Assembly: GCA_942486035.1 (NCBI GenBank)
Contig: CALNXK010000014.1
Span: forward strand, 3,223,501-3,287,500
Direction of reading: 5' to 3'
From: Porites lobata
Lineage: Eukaryota > Cnidaria > Anthozoa > Scleractinia > Poritidae
DNA length: 64,000 nucleotides
Numbering within the stretch: the first letter of the stretch is position 1; each line of letters begins with the position of its first letter. Below the pieces are notes generated by a model, which saw only the letters and a list, made by a program, of their open reading frames with translations, was not told where the DNA came from and ran no database searches. A program made the translations under genes and the position numbers. Positions 7,505 through 15,441 of the stretch are shown piece after piece.

Positions 7505-8593
7505 ATGTCGTTGCCACGCGCTTACGAAGATCCCCAAGCACCTGGGGCCTTGGGTGGGGTCCAACCCTTTGCCCGAGCTCACAAATTGAAATCCCCGCAA
7601 GCGCAACAGATTCTTCAATCCGTGTTGAGCTATACGCTCCACAAACCCCGACGGACCCGGTTTCCCACCACCCCCACCTTGGTCTTTGGCCGAGACGAAC
7701 AATGGCAGATGGATTTAGTGGACATGCAAAAACTCAGTCGGTGGAACCAAGGCAACAAATATTTGTTGACGGTCATCGACGTCCTGTCCAAGTATGCCTG
7801 GGCCGTCCCCATCAAATCCAAGAGTGCCACCAACATGATCAAAGGGTTGGAAACGATACGCCGACAGGCCTCGCCGCGACGACCCCTCCGCGTGCAGACG
7901 GATCAAGGCCAAGAATTTTTGAATCGACAAGTCCAAGCCTGGTTCAAGAAACACGACTGGCATCATTTTTTCACGTATGGGGATAGCAAGGCCTCGGTGG
8001 TGGAACGATGGCATCGTACCTTGAAACAACGCATGTACCGGTATTTTACCGCGCACAATACGTTGCGGTACGTGGACGTCTTGCAACCCTTAATCTATAC
8101 CTACAATCACGCCTATCATCGCAGTATTGGGTTGGCGCCGCATCAAGTCACCTTTCGAAACGAGTCCGAGGTATGGGATCGACTCTATGGAGCACGGTTG
8201 AAGCCCAAGATCCCCCCACCCAAATGTCGCGTGGGGGATCGGGTGCGTCTCAACAAGAAACATCGTCCCTTCAAAAAAGGGTATTTGCCAGGCTGGACGG
8301 AAGAAGTGTTTGTGGTCACGCATGTGCGTCGTCATCCCGTGGTGACCTATCAGCTCAGTGAATGGGACGGCACCCCTATAAAAGGCACGTTTTACGAACC
8401 CGATGTGCAAAAAGTCCAAGTATCGGACGATTCATTGTTTCGAATCGAAAAAGTCTTGAAACGGAAAGGACGTCAGATCTTGGTCCAGTGGAAAGGGTGG
8501 CCGGCCAAGTACGATAGTTGGATTCCCGCGCAACATGGTCCGCGTCAAACTAACGCCTCGAAAAAGAAAAAAGCGGGTGCAGTTTCTCGATGA
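7505..8593 (+). CDS. INT: Retroviral-type integrase with chromodomain
   Basis: The 362-residue protein starts at ATG 7505 and carries an rve catalytic core with the DDE triad D70 (QMDLVDM), D133 (QTDQGQEF) and E167 (KASVVERWH), 33 residues separating the last two. No HHCC zinc domain is visible at the N-terminus. An SH3-like segment (GDRVRLNKKHRPFKKGY) precedes a C-terminal chromodomain (about 312-343, VLVQWKGW-like with the aromatic cage pattern). It joins the element ends to host DNA; the chromodomain could steer insertion to marked chromatin. The 6-bp target duplication fits this enzyme class. All catalytic residues are intact. Its 3' end overlaps the next gene by 59 bp. Confidence 0.96.
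   Translation: MSLPRAYEDPQAPGALGGVQPFARAHKLKSPQAQQILQSVLSYTLHKPRRTRFPTTPTLVFGRDEQWQMDLVDMQKLSRWNQGNKYLLTVIDVLSKYAWAVPIKSKSATNMIKGLETIRRQASPRRPLRVQTDQGQEFLNRQVQAWFKKHDWHHFFTYGDSKASVVERWHRTLKQRMYRYFTAHNTLRYVDVLQPLIYTYNHAYHRSIGLAPHQVTFRNESEVWDRLYGARLKPKIPPPKCRVGDRVRLNKKHRPFKKGYLPGWTEEVFVVTHVRRHPVVTYQLSEWDGTPIKGTFYEPDVQKVQVSDDSLFRIEKVLKRKGRQILVQWKGWPAKYDSWIPAQHGPRQTNASKKKKAGAVSR
8377..8384 (+). promoter_or_regulatory. TATA box inside integrase, possible promoter for 8535 gene
   Basis: TATAAAAG lies within the integrase frame, 158 bp before ATG 8535. That is further than the 36-55 bp seen elsewhere, so the link is weak. Confidence 0.3.
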
Positions 8594-8996
8594 TTCCAGT
8601 GACACACCTACCACGGACGCGGACATTATGAACTTCATCCAGAAAAAAGCCGCTGAACAACGGCAAACCCAACCGTGGTGGGACAAGTTGGCCAGTCCCA
8701 CCAAACAGCAATGGGCCTACGCCAATGCTTACCATCGAGCCGAAGAGTATGCCAAGCAACGAGGGGCTCTACGGTCCCCACCCAAGAAAAAACCACAACG
8801 TCGACGTGCCGGTCGTCATCCACCTATGCGCAAGAAGAAACCCCCTAAACCCAAGACCTGCATGACCCTGATGGAACTGGCCCGGGCTTTTCCCAACATT
8901 GCCCAGCAAGTGTGTTTTCATCCTAAACAATCGACCTTCAATTCGTTGGTGGGACGCGTCCCTCGCAGTAAACAGAAAGCGGACCAGTGGCTATAA
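8535..8996 (+). CDS. Basic Lys/Pro/Arg-rich protein of unknown function
   Basis: The 153-residue protein starts at ATG 8535 inside the integrase gene in another frame. It has a basic head (TPRKRKKR), a helical QPWWDKLASPTKQQW segment, a long KK/PP/RR-rich middle and a more hydrophobic tail (MELARAFPNIAQQV). The stop TAA is supplied by the TATA box of the penton gene (CTATAAAAG). It sits beside the capsid genes, so a DNA-packing or scaffold role is possible but unproven. Confidence 0.7.
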   Translation: MVRVKLTPRKRKKRVQFLDDSSDTPTTDADIMNFIQKKAAEQRQTQPWWDKLASPTKQQWAYANAYHRAEEYAKQRGALRSPPKKKPQRRRAGRHPPMRKKKPPKPKTCMTLMELARAFPNIAQQVCFHPKQSTFNSLVGRVPRSKQKADQWL

Positions 8997-8999
8997 AAG
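8992..8999 (+). promoter_or_regulatory. TATA box for the penton gene, containing the upstream stop codon
   Basis: TATAAAAG lies 45 bp before ATG 9037. Its TAA is the stop codon of the 8535 gene. Confidence 0.8.
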
Positions 9000-9036
9000 G
9001 ACCCTGTACCCTATTAGACGTGCCTCTTTTTTCATT

Positions 9037-10191
9037 ATGAGTGAGATTAAACGTTTGACGCTCATCAGCGATCCGACCGACGAGTTTCCCAACAATGCCA
9101 ACAACAGTTTCAAGGTCCGTCTGCCCGAACGCCTGAGCTTACCAGGCGCAGGCTGGCATGCCTCCCTATTGTCCCTGACCGTGCCAGATCAAGGCCAGAG
9201 CAATGCTGTCATTGCCACGGATCCTCACACCAAAGTCGTCAAAATAAGCGTCACGTTTTTGACGCGCAAATGGGTAACTGGGTCGTACAAACAGGTCGAA
9301 ATCAAGAAAAAGGATTATGGAGTGGAATTGGAAGAAATCATGAGTGCCAAACAGTCTGTGACCACCGGCAGTGAGTTTTGGAAACGCGTGATGCAAGAAG
9401 TGCACAACAAGGTCATGCAGGCATTGATCAACCAACAAAGTGCTACCACGACCCATCATAGTGATCAATTTCCCGTAGTCAGTGTGAAAAAGAACTGGAT
9501 GCCTATGATGAGTTGGAAAGGCGATGCCTTGGTGCTGCATGCTGTGGGTAAAGGAGACTTGGTGAATGCGAACAAGAGCAAAGTCACGAGCGCCTTCATG
9601 ATGGATCTGGAGATCGCAAAAAGGTTTGGGTTCATTGAAAAACCCGCAGGGGTGGATGAAGGGTATGTGATGGGGCCCAATCTCCAATTCACGTACCCTA
9701 CCGTGACCTACACGAGCCAAACCCCGCCAGACCACAGTTCCTACCCCTCTGCTCGCGCGGATCTCAATTGGAATGGAGAGCATTATGCTGGGATGCTACC
9801 CAAGGATTTGACCGATGACGATGATATAGATCAAATGTTTGAGGTGAAAGGAAAACGGCTTTTGCTGTCCAGGTTGGTGGAATGGCAGTTCAACAACCTG
9901 GATGCTTCGTTTGAAAAGATGGTGGGCACCAGCAAACGCACCGTGATGGTGTACTCAGACCTGGTGGAATCCACCGTGGTGGGGAGTGGCAAGTATCCCC
10001 TGTTGCGGGAAGTGCAATTGTTGAGAACGGGGGAAGGAGAAAGTACAGCCGAACCCTTACACCACCAATGGATCAAAGTACGAGGCCAACAAATGGATAT
10101 CTTGGAAGTGGAGATTGCCAGTACCAGTGGACCCCTGACCATCTTACCCCCCGGCAAAACCCTGGTGACCATTGGTCTCAAAAAGCTATAA
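9037..10191 (+). CDS. Minor capsid (penton) protein
   Basis: The 384-residue protein starts at ATG 9037, 45 bp after a TATA box; the in-frame extension to 8899 overlaps the upstream gene and is rejected. The N-terminus (LISDPTDEFPNNANNSF, then KVRLPERLSLPG) is the hallmark start of Polinton penton-type single-jelly-roll minor capsid proteins, and the mostly beta-strand remainder fits. It would form the pentameric vertices of the icosahedral shell around the double-jelly-roll hexons. It directly precedes two basic virion proteins and the major capsid gene. Its stop TAA is again part of the next TATA box. Confidence 0.85.
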   Translation: MSEIKRLTLISDPTDEFPNNANNSFKVRLPERLSLPGAGWHASLLSLTVPDQGQSNAVIATDPHTKVVKISVTFLTRKWVTGSYKQVEIKKKDYGVELEEIMSAKQSVTTGSEFWKRVMQEVHNKVMQALINQQSATTTHHSDQFPVVSVKKNWMPMMSWKGDALVLHAVGKGDLVNANKSKVTSAFMMDLEIAKRFGFIEKPAGVDEGYVMGPNLQFTYPTVTYTSQTPPDHSSYPSARADLNWNGEHYAGMLPKDLTDDDDIDQMFEVKGKRLLLSRLVEWQFNNLDASFEKMVGTSKRTVMVYSDLVESTVVGSGKYPLLREVQLLRTGEGESTAEPLHHQWIKVRGQQMDILEVEIASTSGPLTILPPGKTLVTIGLKKL

Positions 10192-10195
10192 AAAG
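10187..10195 (+). promoter_or_regulatory. TATA box overlapping the penton stop codon
   Basis: TATAAAAAG lies 50 bp before ATG 10237; bases 10189-10191 are the penton TAA. Confidence 0.8.
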
Positions 10196-10236
10196 TCACT
10201 CCACGTCTCTGGAAGGTCCAAAACACGACGTGAACC

Positions 10237-10548
10237 ATGCGCGGAGGCAGTTTAACGCGGTACCACACGCCCGTGCTCACCAAGCAAGAGGGCAAAGGGT
10301 TGGCCGAAGACTTGATCAAAATCGCGGGACCCCTGATTGTGCAGCAAGCTCAAGCGGGACTGCAAGATATTCAACGTGGCAAGACTGCCGCGGACACGTG
10401 GGCGGATCGAAGTGCCCAACTCAGTCGCGGCTTGAAACGCAAAGCTCCTGCCATGGCTTGGACGGCTGGCAAACACAAGGTTAAACGGACCGCCCAAAAT
10501 ACCTATAAAAGAGCCACGCAACGTGTACGGGACATCTTTGGACTGTGA
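10237..10548 (+). CDS. Small basic virion-type protein beginning MRGG
   Basis: The 103-residue protein opens with MRGG, a possible protease site at its very N-terminus. An amphipathic-looking helix follows (GLAEDLIKIAGPLIVQQAQ, about 22-40), then a basic C-terminal half (AGKHKVKRTAQNTYKR). Adenovirus protein VI has a similar plan (a protease-released amphipathic helix that disrupts membranes), so a comparable capsid-interior role is a fair guess; no sequence match to it is claimed. It has its own TATA box and lies between penton and major capsid genes. Confidence 0.65.
   Translation: MRGGSLTRYHTPVLTKQEGKGLAEDLIKIAGPLIVQQAQAGLQDIQRGKTAADTWADRSAQLSRGLKRKAPAMAWTAGKHKVKRTAQNTYKRATQRVRDIFGL
10504..10511 (+). 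promoter_or_regulatory. TATA box for the GGTIFG-repeat gene
   Basis: TATAAAAG inside the 3' end of the 10237 gene, 48 bp before ATG 10552. Confidence 0.75.
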
Positions 10549-10551
10549 AAA

Positions 10552-10962
10552 ATGGTACGTGTAGGAGGCTTTCTCAAATCGCAAAATCGTATTCGACGGC
10601 AACGTGCCCGTGGACGGTTCATTTCGCCGTATCAAATGGGGGGCACGATTTTTGGCAAGTCGACCACGGCGCGCTATCCCCTGATGTACACATCCTCCCG
10701 CCAATTGGATCGATACCTACAGCGCAAGATGAAAGGGGGGACGATTTTTGGCACGTCCACTCGCAGGCGCAATAATCCTTTGGGGTTCCCTACGGCGACA
10801 GATAGGATCAACCCTGCACCCTGGAGGATAAAACAAGCCTTGCGCCGCATGAAAGGGGGCACGATCTTTGGACCCGGGGATCTCCGAAAAGTGTTGTGGG
10901 CCAACCAAGCCAAAGCCAGGAAGCAACGTAGGCGAAAGGGTATAAAAAGAGGACGTCGTTGA
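10552..10962 (+). CDS. Basic core-type protein with three GGTIFG repeats
   Basis: The 136-residue Arg/Lys-rich protein has three copies of a GGTIFG block at about residues 30, 62 and 101, preceded by QM, MK and MK. Each is thus an [M/Q]-x-G-G sequence like known adenovirus protease sites, so cleavage would cut the chain into basic peptides each starting TIFG. Adenovirus core proteins VII and mu are likewise processed precursors. The final GIKRGRR is encoded over the TATA box of the capsid gene. DNA condensation in the virion is the inferred role. Confidence 0.65.
   Translation: MVRVGGFLKSQNRIRRQRARGRFISPYQMGGTIFGKSTTARYPLMYTSSRQLDRYLQRKMKGGTIFGTSTRRRNNPLGFPTATDRINPAPWRIKQALRRMKGGTIFGPGDLRKVLWANQAKARKQRRRKGIKRGRR
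10941..10949 (+). promoter_or_regulatory. TATA box for the major capsid gene
   Basis: TATAAAAAG lies 43 bp before ATG 10984, inside the end of the preceding gene. Confidence 0.8.
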
Positions 10963-10983
10963 ACCTCGTGGACAGACCGCATC

Positions 10984-12360
10984 ATGTCGCTCAGTCTGTT
11001 TGACGTGCCCGATGTGGATTATCGGTACGAAGCCTCGCGGGACGTGGAGTTTCAACCCGCCTTGACGGGCATCCAACCCATCACCTTCTCCATTCCAGGC
11101 TCCGACGATTATTACGATACCAATTCCCTCCGTTTCAAAGTCAAAGTGCGCCTGACTGATCCAGCCGCTGGGTACAATGGGTTGGTGGCCAATTTGGCCA
11201 ACTCCGATGCCAACAATTCCAGAAACACCTACTGCGTCAACAATTTCGGTCACACCATCTTTCGAGATATCACCATGAGCATGAATGGCGTCCTCATGAC
11301 CGAACAGAGCAACACCTACCATTACAGAGCCTACCTAGAAACCCTGCTGAATTACAACCGAGAAGAAGGAGCCACCAAGTTAGCCCCCCAAGGATGGGTC
11401 AATCAGCTCAATGTGATTCCCGTCATGGGAGCCACAGGAGCCAATTCAGATGTCCCCACTGCTGCGGATTGGAGTGGCAATACAGAATTGAGAGCCCTGA
11501 CCAGCAAGTTACTGGGTGAAGATTGGCACACCTTCATCATTCGTCCCCATTTGCCACCCCTCAAGACAGGCAAATTGTTGGTCCCCAATGTCCAGATGGA
11601 CTTTGAACTCTTCCTGAACCCCAACTCCGTCTACCTGATGGGTACCCCTAACAAAGGCACCTTGAATGCCAAGAAATTTCCAGCCATTCACAATGACGAC
11701 ATCAAAGTCACCTTGCTGATGAGAAAAGTGACCTTGAATGCTGGCGTCTATGTCAGACTGCAGAAAGAAAGACAGCTAAACAAACAGATTGCCAGCTACC
11801 CCGTCGTACGAAGTGAAATTCGCACGTTTTCCTTTGATGGGCGTACCACCCAGTGGGAACAAGACAATGTGTTTGTGGGTCGATTTCCTGATCGAGTGAT
11901 CGTCGGGTTATTGCATTCCAACACCTTCAATGGAGACCTGCAAAGATACCCTTTTGCCTTTCAAAAGTTTGGTATCACCCAAGTACGACAGACCTTGAAT
12001 GGAGAAGAATACCCTTACAGAACCCTGCAATTGACTGGAGACCAAGACTATGAAGATTTGCTGGGCTACGATCGATTTCTACAAGCCATGGGTGCTTACA
12101 ATGAAGATAAGATCCCTATGCTGCTGCCTGGTGATTGGGGACAAGGCAAGAATTGCACGTTGTTCATGTTCAACAATGTGCCCAGTGGAAAAGCAGATGA
12201 CCCCCAGTACCGTAACCCCCGTCAATCGGGTAATACGCGACTGGTGATTGATTTTGCCGCGGCTGTGGGTCATAACATCACCATCTTAGTATGGAGCGAA
12301 TATGAAAACATGTACTATATCAATCATCTGGGAGGTATAAAATACAACATCAACGGTTGA
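10984..12360 (+). CDS. MCP: Double-jelly-roll major capsid protein
   Basis: The 458-residue protein starts at ATG 10984. Predicted mostly beta, it carries typical Polinton capsid segments: ITFSIPGSDDYYDTNSLRF near the N-terminus, SMNGVLMTEQSNTYHYRAY at about 100-118, and FAFQKFGITQVRQTLNGEEY-type sequence in the second half. In this lineage the protein trimerises into pseudo-hexameric hexons. At 458 residues it is compact for the family. It is flanked by penton, protease and packaging ATPase genes, the usual morphogenesis module. No protease motif of the [M/Q]xGG type is seen in it. Its end overlaps the next gene's TATA box. Confidence 0.92.
   Translation: MSLSLFDVPDVDYRYEASRDVEFQPALTGIQPITFSIPGSDDYYDTNSLRFKVKVRLTDPAAGYNGLVANLANSDANNSRNTYCVNNFGHTIFRDITMSMNGVLMTEQSNTYHYRAYLETLLNYNREEGATKLAPQGWVNQLNVIPVMGATGANSDVPTAADWSGNTELRALTSKLLGEDWHTFIIRPHLPPLKTGKLLVPNVQMDFELFLNPNSVYLMGTPNKGTLNAKKFPAIHNDDIKVTLLMRKVTLNAGVYVRLQKERQLNKQIASYPVVRSEIRTFSFDGRTTQWEQDNVFVGRFPDRVIVGLLHSNTFNGDLQRYPFAFQKFGITQVRQTLNGEEYPYRTLQLTGDQDYEDLLGYDRFLQAMGAYNEDKIPMLLPGDWGQGKNCTLFMFNNVPSGKADDPQYRNPRQSGNTRLVIDFAAAVGHNITILVWSEYENMYYINHLGGIKYNING
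12336..12342 (+). promoter_or_regulatory. TATA box for the protease gene
   Basis: GGTATAAAATAC within the capsid gene end, 55 bp before ATG 12391. Confidence 0.75.
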
Positions 12361-12390
12361 AGATGTCTCAGACATCAGAAGACACCGGGC

Positions 12391-12960
12391 ATGGAGTTTG
12401 TGGCGCTCAGTGATACCGTGTTGCGAACCCTGGCCTTGGAGGATCCCGAATTACGACGCGTGTTTCATGGAGTACACCCAGCCGACCAACTCCCCCGATC
12501 CCCTACCAAGAGTGTCCGTCAAGCTTACATTGTCAACACCGATCCAGCCGGAGAACCGGGACAGCATTGGTTGGGTCTATGGACAGACAAGAACCAGTGC
12601 GAGATCTTTGACAGTTATGGTCTACCCCTGCACGTGTACACCAACCCAGAGTTGCACCAATGGTGGGGTCAATGGAAGTACCTGACGCGCAGTGACCAGA
12701 CCCTGCAAGCCCTGGATAGTCAAACCTGTGGCCATTATGCGTTATTTTTCTTGAAAGCCCGTGCGCAAGGACGGTCGTATCAAGAATTTTTAAGTCAATG
12801 GAGTTGCGACAATTTAGTGTTAAATGATCAAAAAGTGGCCGAGCAGTTAAAACGGGTGATCAAACAGGAATTACACGATGAAGTCGATGCCCGACCCGAC
12901 GGAGGGCAAAAGAATGTGAGCCGCCAGGCCTTTATCACTTGTCATCATTGTGAGTGTTGA
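12391..12960 (+). CDS. PRO: Adenain-like cysteine protease (C5/Ulp1 clan)
   Basis: The 189-residue protein has the catalytic layout of adenovirus maturation protease: H59 in GQHWLGLW, an acidic residue in EIFDSYG (D74), the oxyanion-side Q111 and nucleophile C113 in QTCGHYALFFL. Such enzymes cleave capsid and core precursors late in assembly. The element supplies likely substrates: ten [M/Q]xGG motifs in eight small basic proteins. AATAAA (12960-12965) overlaps the TGA stop and is a likely poly(A) signal, possibly for the capsid transcripts. Confidence 0.92.
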   Translation: MEFVALSDTVLRTLALEDPELRRVFHGVHPADQLPRSPTKSVRQAYIVNTDPAGEPGQHWLGLWTDKNQCEIFDSYGLPLHVYTNPELHQWWGQWKYLTRSDQTLQALDSQTCGHYALFFLKARAQGRSYQEFLSQWSCDNLVLNDQKVAEQLKRVIKQELHDEVDARPDGGQKNVSRQAFITCHHCEC

Positions 12961-12965
12961 ATAAA
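12960..12965 (+). terminator. Poly(A) signal overlapping the protease stop codon
   Basis: AATAAA begins at the last base of TGA 12958-12960. Confidence 0.5.
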
Positions 12966-12972
12966 AAAAACC

Positions 12973-12980
12973 CATAAAAC
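12973..12980 (+). promoter_or_regulatory. TATA-like box for the 13019 gene
   Basis: CATAAAAC lies 46 bp before ATG 13019, the spacing seen at other genes of the block. Confidence 0.55.
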
Positions 12981-13018
12981 GAAAGTGTGTGGTCCATGAG
13001 TGGTCATTGTAGTTCATC

Positions 13019-13375
13019 ATGATTACGCGCGCCGATGTCCAGCGGGTGGTAGATGCGTTCATTCTGGAAGAAACCTTGTATTGGTGGGAACACCCCATCG
13101 AGCGGGTCAACACCGTGCAAGGCATTGATGCCTGGGATGGGTATCATTGGCTCATGGCCCGACAAATGGCCCAAGACCAAGATTGGGTCTCCCTCAAACA
13201 GTACATGGATAGCATGAGCGAAACGTATTTAAGAGAAACCATGGAAGGTCTGATCCAGTCCGAATCGCCTCGCTTATACCGCGACTATTGGACGACATGC
13301 CCAGACGACAACGACGACGACAGCGCGCCTCCACCCGACGACCCCGCTTTCGCCAAAACGGACGAGGCATCATGA
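13019..13375 (+). CDS. Small acidic protein, unknown function
   Basis: The 118-residue protein is helical and Trp/Met-rich at the front (LYWWEHPIERVN) and ends in an acidic Asp/Pro tail (DDNDDDSAPPPDDP). Its TGA overlaps the next ATG (ATGA, 13372-13375), so the two are translated from a shared transcript, probably by termination-reinitiation. No family recognised. Its acidic tail contrasts with the very basic neighbours. Confidence 0.65.
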   Translation: MITRADVQRVVDAFILEETLYWWEHPIERVNTVQGIDAWDGYHWLMARQMAQDQDWVSLKQYMDSMSETYLRETMEGLIQSESPRLYRDYWTTCPDDNDDDSAPPPDDPAFAKTDEAS

Positions 13376-13497
13376 GCGTGTTGACCAAAGCAGCCAAAAT
13401 CGGCTATAAATTGGGACGGGACAAACGGTATAAACGTATGGGCGCTAAAGGGGCCACCGGTCATTATCGACGTCACCCTCGACCGTGGGAATCATGA
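13372..13497 (+). CDS. Tiny basic protein (41 aa) before the packaging ATPase
   Basis: The frame begins at the ATG of ATGA 13372-13375 and ends with TGA 13495-13497, which in turn overlaps the ATPase ATG by 4 bp. It encodes a basic 41-residue peptide (TKAAKIGYKLGRDKRYKR). The back-to-back ATGA overlaps support it despite its size. Two TATAAA words (13405 and 13429) within it may serve the ATPase gene. Confidence 0.5.
   Translation: MSVLTKAAKIGYKLGRDKRYKRMGAKGATGHYRRHPRPWES
13429..13436 (+). promoter_or_regulatory. TATA box for the packaging ATPase gene
   Basis: TATAAACG lies 65 bp before ATG 13494; a second TATAAATT is at 13405. Confidence 0.5.
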
Positions 13498-14207
13498 TCC
13501 GACAACCCAGTAGTGTGATCATCGCAGGCCCGTCGGGCAGTGGCAAGACTGACTTGGTGGAACAATGGTTACGGTACCTGAACATGTTTCAAGTCAAACC
13601 CCGCAAGATTGTGTATGCCTATGATCGCTGGCAACCCCGATTCGAGCGTATGCAAAAAAAGGATGGGATTCAATTTTATCGCGGATTACCGGGCCCCCGT
13701 CATTTGACGCAATGGTTTGGTCGGACGCGCGGCGGGGTGCTGGTCTTGGACGACCTGATGGAAGAAGGGGGACAAGACAAGCGCGTGTTGGATTTGTTTA
13801 CCAAAGATTCGCATCATCGCAACATCACGGTGCTGTATTTGACGCAAGATTTATTCCCGCCGGGCAAATTTTCCAAGACCATCAATCGCAACGCGCATTA
13901 CATTGTGGCGTTCAAAAACCCCCGGGATCAAACGGGTATACGGACGATTTTATTACAAGCCTTTCCGGATCGGTGGCGTCAAGTCTTGCGCCTATTTAAA
14001 CGCATCACGGCCCGTCCCTTTGGCTATTTGATGTTGGATGTACATCCGGCGTCGGATGATCGCTACCGCCTGTGGAGTCATTTAACGCCTCGAGAAGGCA
14101 AGGCGCAAGTCCACACCTTGCGGGCGGATGTCCCTGCCGTTCGACAACGCCCTGCAACGAGAACTCGCCAGGGTCCGCCGGCAAAGAGAAGGCGGACAAC
14201 ATACTGA
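13494..14207 (+). CDS. ATP: FtsK/HerA-type (A32-like) genome packaging ATPase
   Basis: The first ATG is 13494 (the frame can extend to 13485 only with GTG). The 237-residue protein has Walker A GPSGSGKT (12-19), Walker B VLVLDD (82-87) and a downstream polar strand YLTQDLF, matching the A32/HerA packaging ATPases of Polintons, adintoviruses and nucleocytoplasmic large DNA viruses. It would drive the genome into preformed capsids. Key residues are intact. The basic tail (ATRTRQGPPAKRRR) overlaps the next gene by 80 bp in another frame. Confidence 0.92.
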   Translation: MIRQPSSVIIAGPSGSGKTDLVEQWLRYLNMFQVKPRKIVYAYDRWQPRFERMQKKDGIQFYRGLPGPRHLTQWFGRTRGGVLVLDDLMEEGGQDKRVLDLFTKDSHHRNITVLYLTQDLFPPGKFSKTINRNAHYIVAFKNPRDQTGIRTILLQAFPDRWRQVLRLFKRITARPFGYLMLDVHPASDDRYRLWSHLTPREGKAQVHTLRADVPAVRQRPATRTRQGPPAKRRRTTY

Positions 14208-15057
14208 GTTAGCCGCTCGCATGGACACACACTCACCCGCGGGGGTAGGTTCCCCTTCGGTCCTCCGAGATCTCAGCAGCATGACGGACATGGTGACCGA
14301 ATTGTCTCGACCGGTGGATCGTGCCCGATTGGAGCAAGACATTGACGAGTTCAATTTGACTTACCCGGTCAATGTAGACGATGCCTTGAATGCCTTCACG
14401 CTCCCGCCCGTAGCAGGCACTGGCACGGCCCCCGCCACTACCACGGCACCACCACCACCCACCATCACTACCACGGCAGCCCCAACCCGTCCCACCACCT
14501 CGACCCGAACTCGTCCCACCACGACCACTACCACCAGTCGACCACGACCCGTCACGTCCACTCGAACACGCCCCGCCACGACCACCACCACCACCACCGC
14601 CCCCTCCCGCCCCTCCACCAGTCGCCGCAGTGCCGGGGCAGGGACCAGGACCACTACCTCAACCGTGACGACCCCCACTAGACGCCCCACCATCGCCGCC
14701 AAACAACCGCGACGGCGCCCCAGGGTGCCCTCCCCACCCTCCCCAGGTTCGTCCCCTCCGTCCGATGACGAGGATGGCGATGATGATGATGACGATCGAC
14801 GGCGAGGATTAAGGCGACGGTTGGATTTGCTCAATGAAGATGCTCAAGAACGGGCACGAGGTCGACGGATTCGCAACATCACGCACACCAATACGGTGAC
14901 CACCGTGTATGAAGAGGGGGGTCGTCCCTCGGTGCGCCGCACGTCCACCCGAACCTCCAGCCCAAGTCCACCCAGACCACCACGCCGAGGACGGGGCCGT
15001 GGCCTTGGCCGAGCCCGTGGCCGGGGCCGAGCCCGTGGACGAGGTCGTAGTATATAA
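14128..15057 (+). CDS. Thr/Pro-rich protein with acidic tract and RG-rich tail
   Basis: The 309-residue protein starts at ATG 14128 inside the ATPase gene. The first 95 residues look folded and helical. About 95-190 is a Thr/Pro/Arg low-complexity region (many TTTTT, RPTT), heavily O-glycosylatable if it entered the secretory path, though no signal peptide is seen. Then an Asp-rich tract (DDEDGDDDDDDRRR, about 213-226), a basic linker and a GRGRGRGR-type C-terminus as in RNA-binding RGG proteins. No catalytic motif. A structural fibre-like or DNA/RNA-binding role is possible; neither is shown. Its stop overlaps the next TATA box. Confidence 0.7.
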   Translation: MSLPFDNALQRELARVRRQREGGQHTELAARMDTHSPAGVGSPSVLRDLSSMTDMVTELSRPVDRARLEQDIDEFNLTYPVNVDDALNAFTLPPVAGTGTAPATTTAPPPPTITTTAAPTRPTTSTRTRPTTTTTTSRPRPVTSTRTRPATTTTTTTAPSRPSTSRRSAGAGTRTTTSTVTTPTRRPTIAAKQPRRRPRVPSPPSPGSSPPSDDEDGDDDDDDRRRGLRRRLDLLNEDAQERARGRRIRNITHTNTVTTVYEEGGRPSVRRTSTRTSSPSPPRPPRRGRGRGLGRARGRGRARGRGRSI

Positions 15058-15060
15058 AAA
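15051..15060 (+). promoter_or_regulatory. TATA box overlapping the upstream stop codon
   Basis: TATATAAAAA lies 38 bp before ATG 15089 and contains the TAA of the 14128 gene. Confidence 0.75.
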
Positions 15061-15088
15061 CAGGGACCTTTCTCCCCCTGTCCCAAAA

Positions 15089-15394
15089 ATGTGTGGCCGT
15101 TGTCGACACGCGATGGGACGCAAACGCAAACGCACCACGACTCGACGATCATCACGTCGACGTAGGATGAAGGGTGGAAAGGCGCCGTTCGTCGTGGATG
15201 TCAAAAAAGGCTTCAAGTTGTTGACAGACCCGGCTATGTGGAAGATTCCGTCCAAAGCCGACGTCAAGGCCGACAAACAACGGGTGGCCAACTATAAACG
15301 CCAGTATCGCGCGAGTGGCAGCAAGGACTCGTACAACAAGTGGTTGGTCAAGAAGGGGTATGCCAAAAAAGTGGGTGGGTGCAGTTTGATGTGA
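15089..15394 (+). CDS. Arg-rich leader protein ending in CaaX box CSLM
   Basis: The first ATG after the TATA box is 15089 (101 residues); ATG 15113 gives MGRKRKR, the start shared with the genes at 15442 and 17367, and is equally possible. An Arg-rich leader runs to MKGG, a likely protease site, followed by about 70 residues of mixed helical sequence (KKGFKLLTDPAMWKIP). The C-terminus is KKVGGCSLM-stop: a complete Caax motif with X = Met, the class favoured by farnesyltransferase, preceded by lysines. Together with the next gene (CSIM) this suggests a prenylated, membrane-targeted virion or assembly protein. Prenylation is inferred from the motif. Confidence 0.7.
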   Translation: MCGRCRHAMGRKRKRTTTRRSSRRRRMKGGKAPFVVDVKKGFKLLTDPAMWKIPSKADVKADKQRVANYKRQYRASGSKDSYNKWLVKKGYAKKVGGCSLM

Positions 15395-15397
15395 ATG

Positions 15398-15406
15398 TAT
15401 AAAAAG
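15398..15406 (+). promoter_or_regulatory. TATA box for the 15442 gene
   Basis: TATAAAAAG lies 44 bp before ATG 15442. Confidence 0.75.
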
Positions 15407-15441
15407 AGACTCGCGGTGCTCCGCTCTCCAAACGAGTCGTC

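Noticed and set aside
7345..8361. Additional plus-strand frames of 213 and 117 codons overlapping the integrase
   Set aside because: They are shadows: the integrase frame has intact catalytic and chromodomain motifs over the same DNA.
14361..14834. Val-rich 157-codon minus-strand frame
   Set aside because: It is the antisense of the Thr/Pro-rich coding repeats, which leave the complement free of stops.
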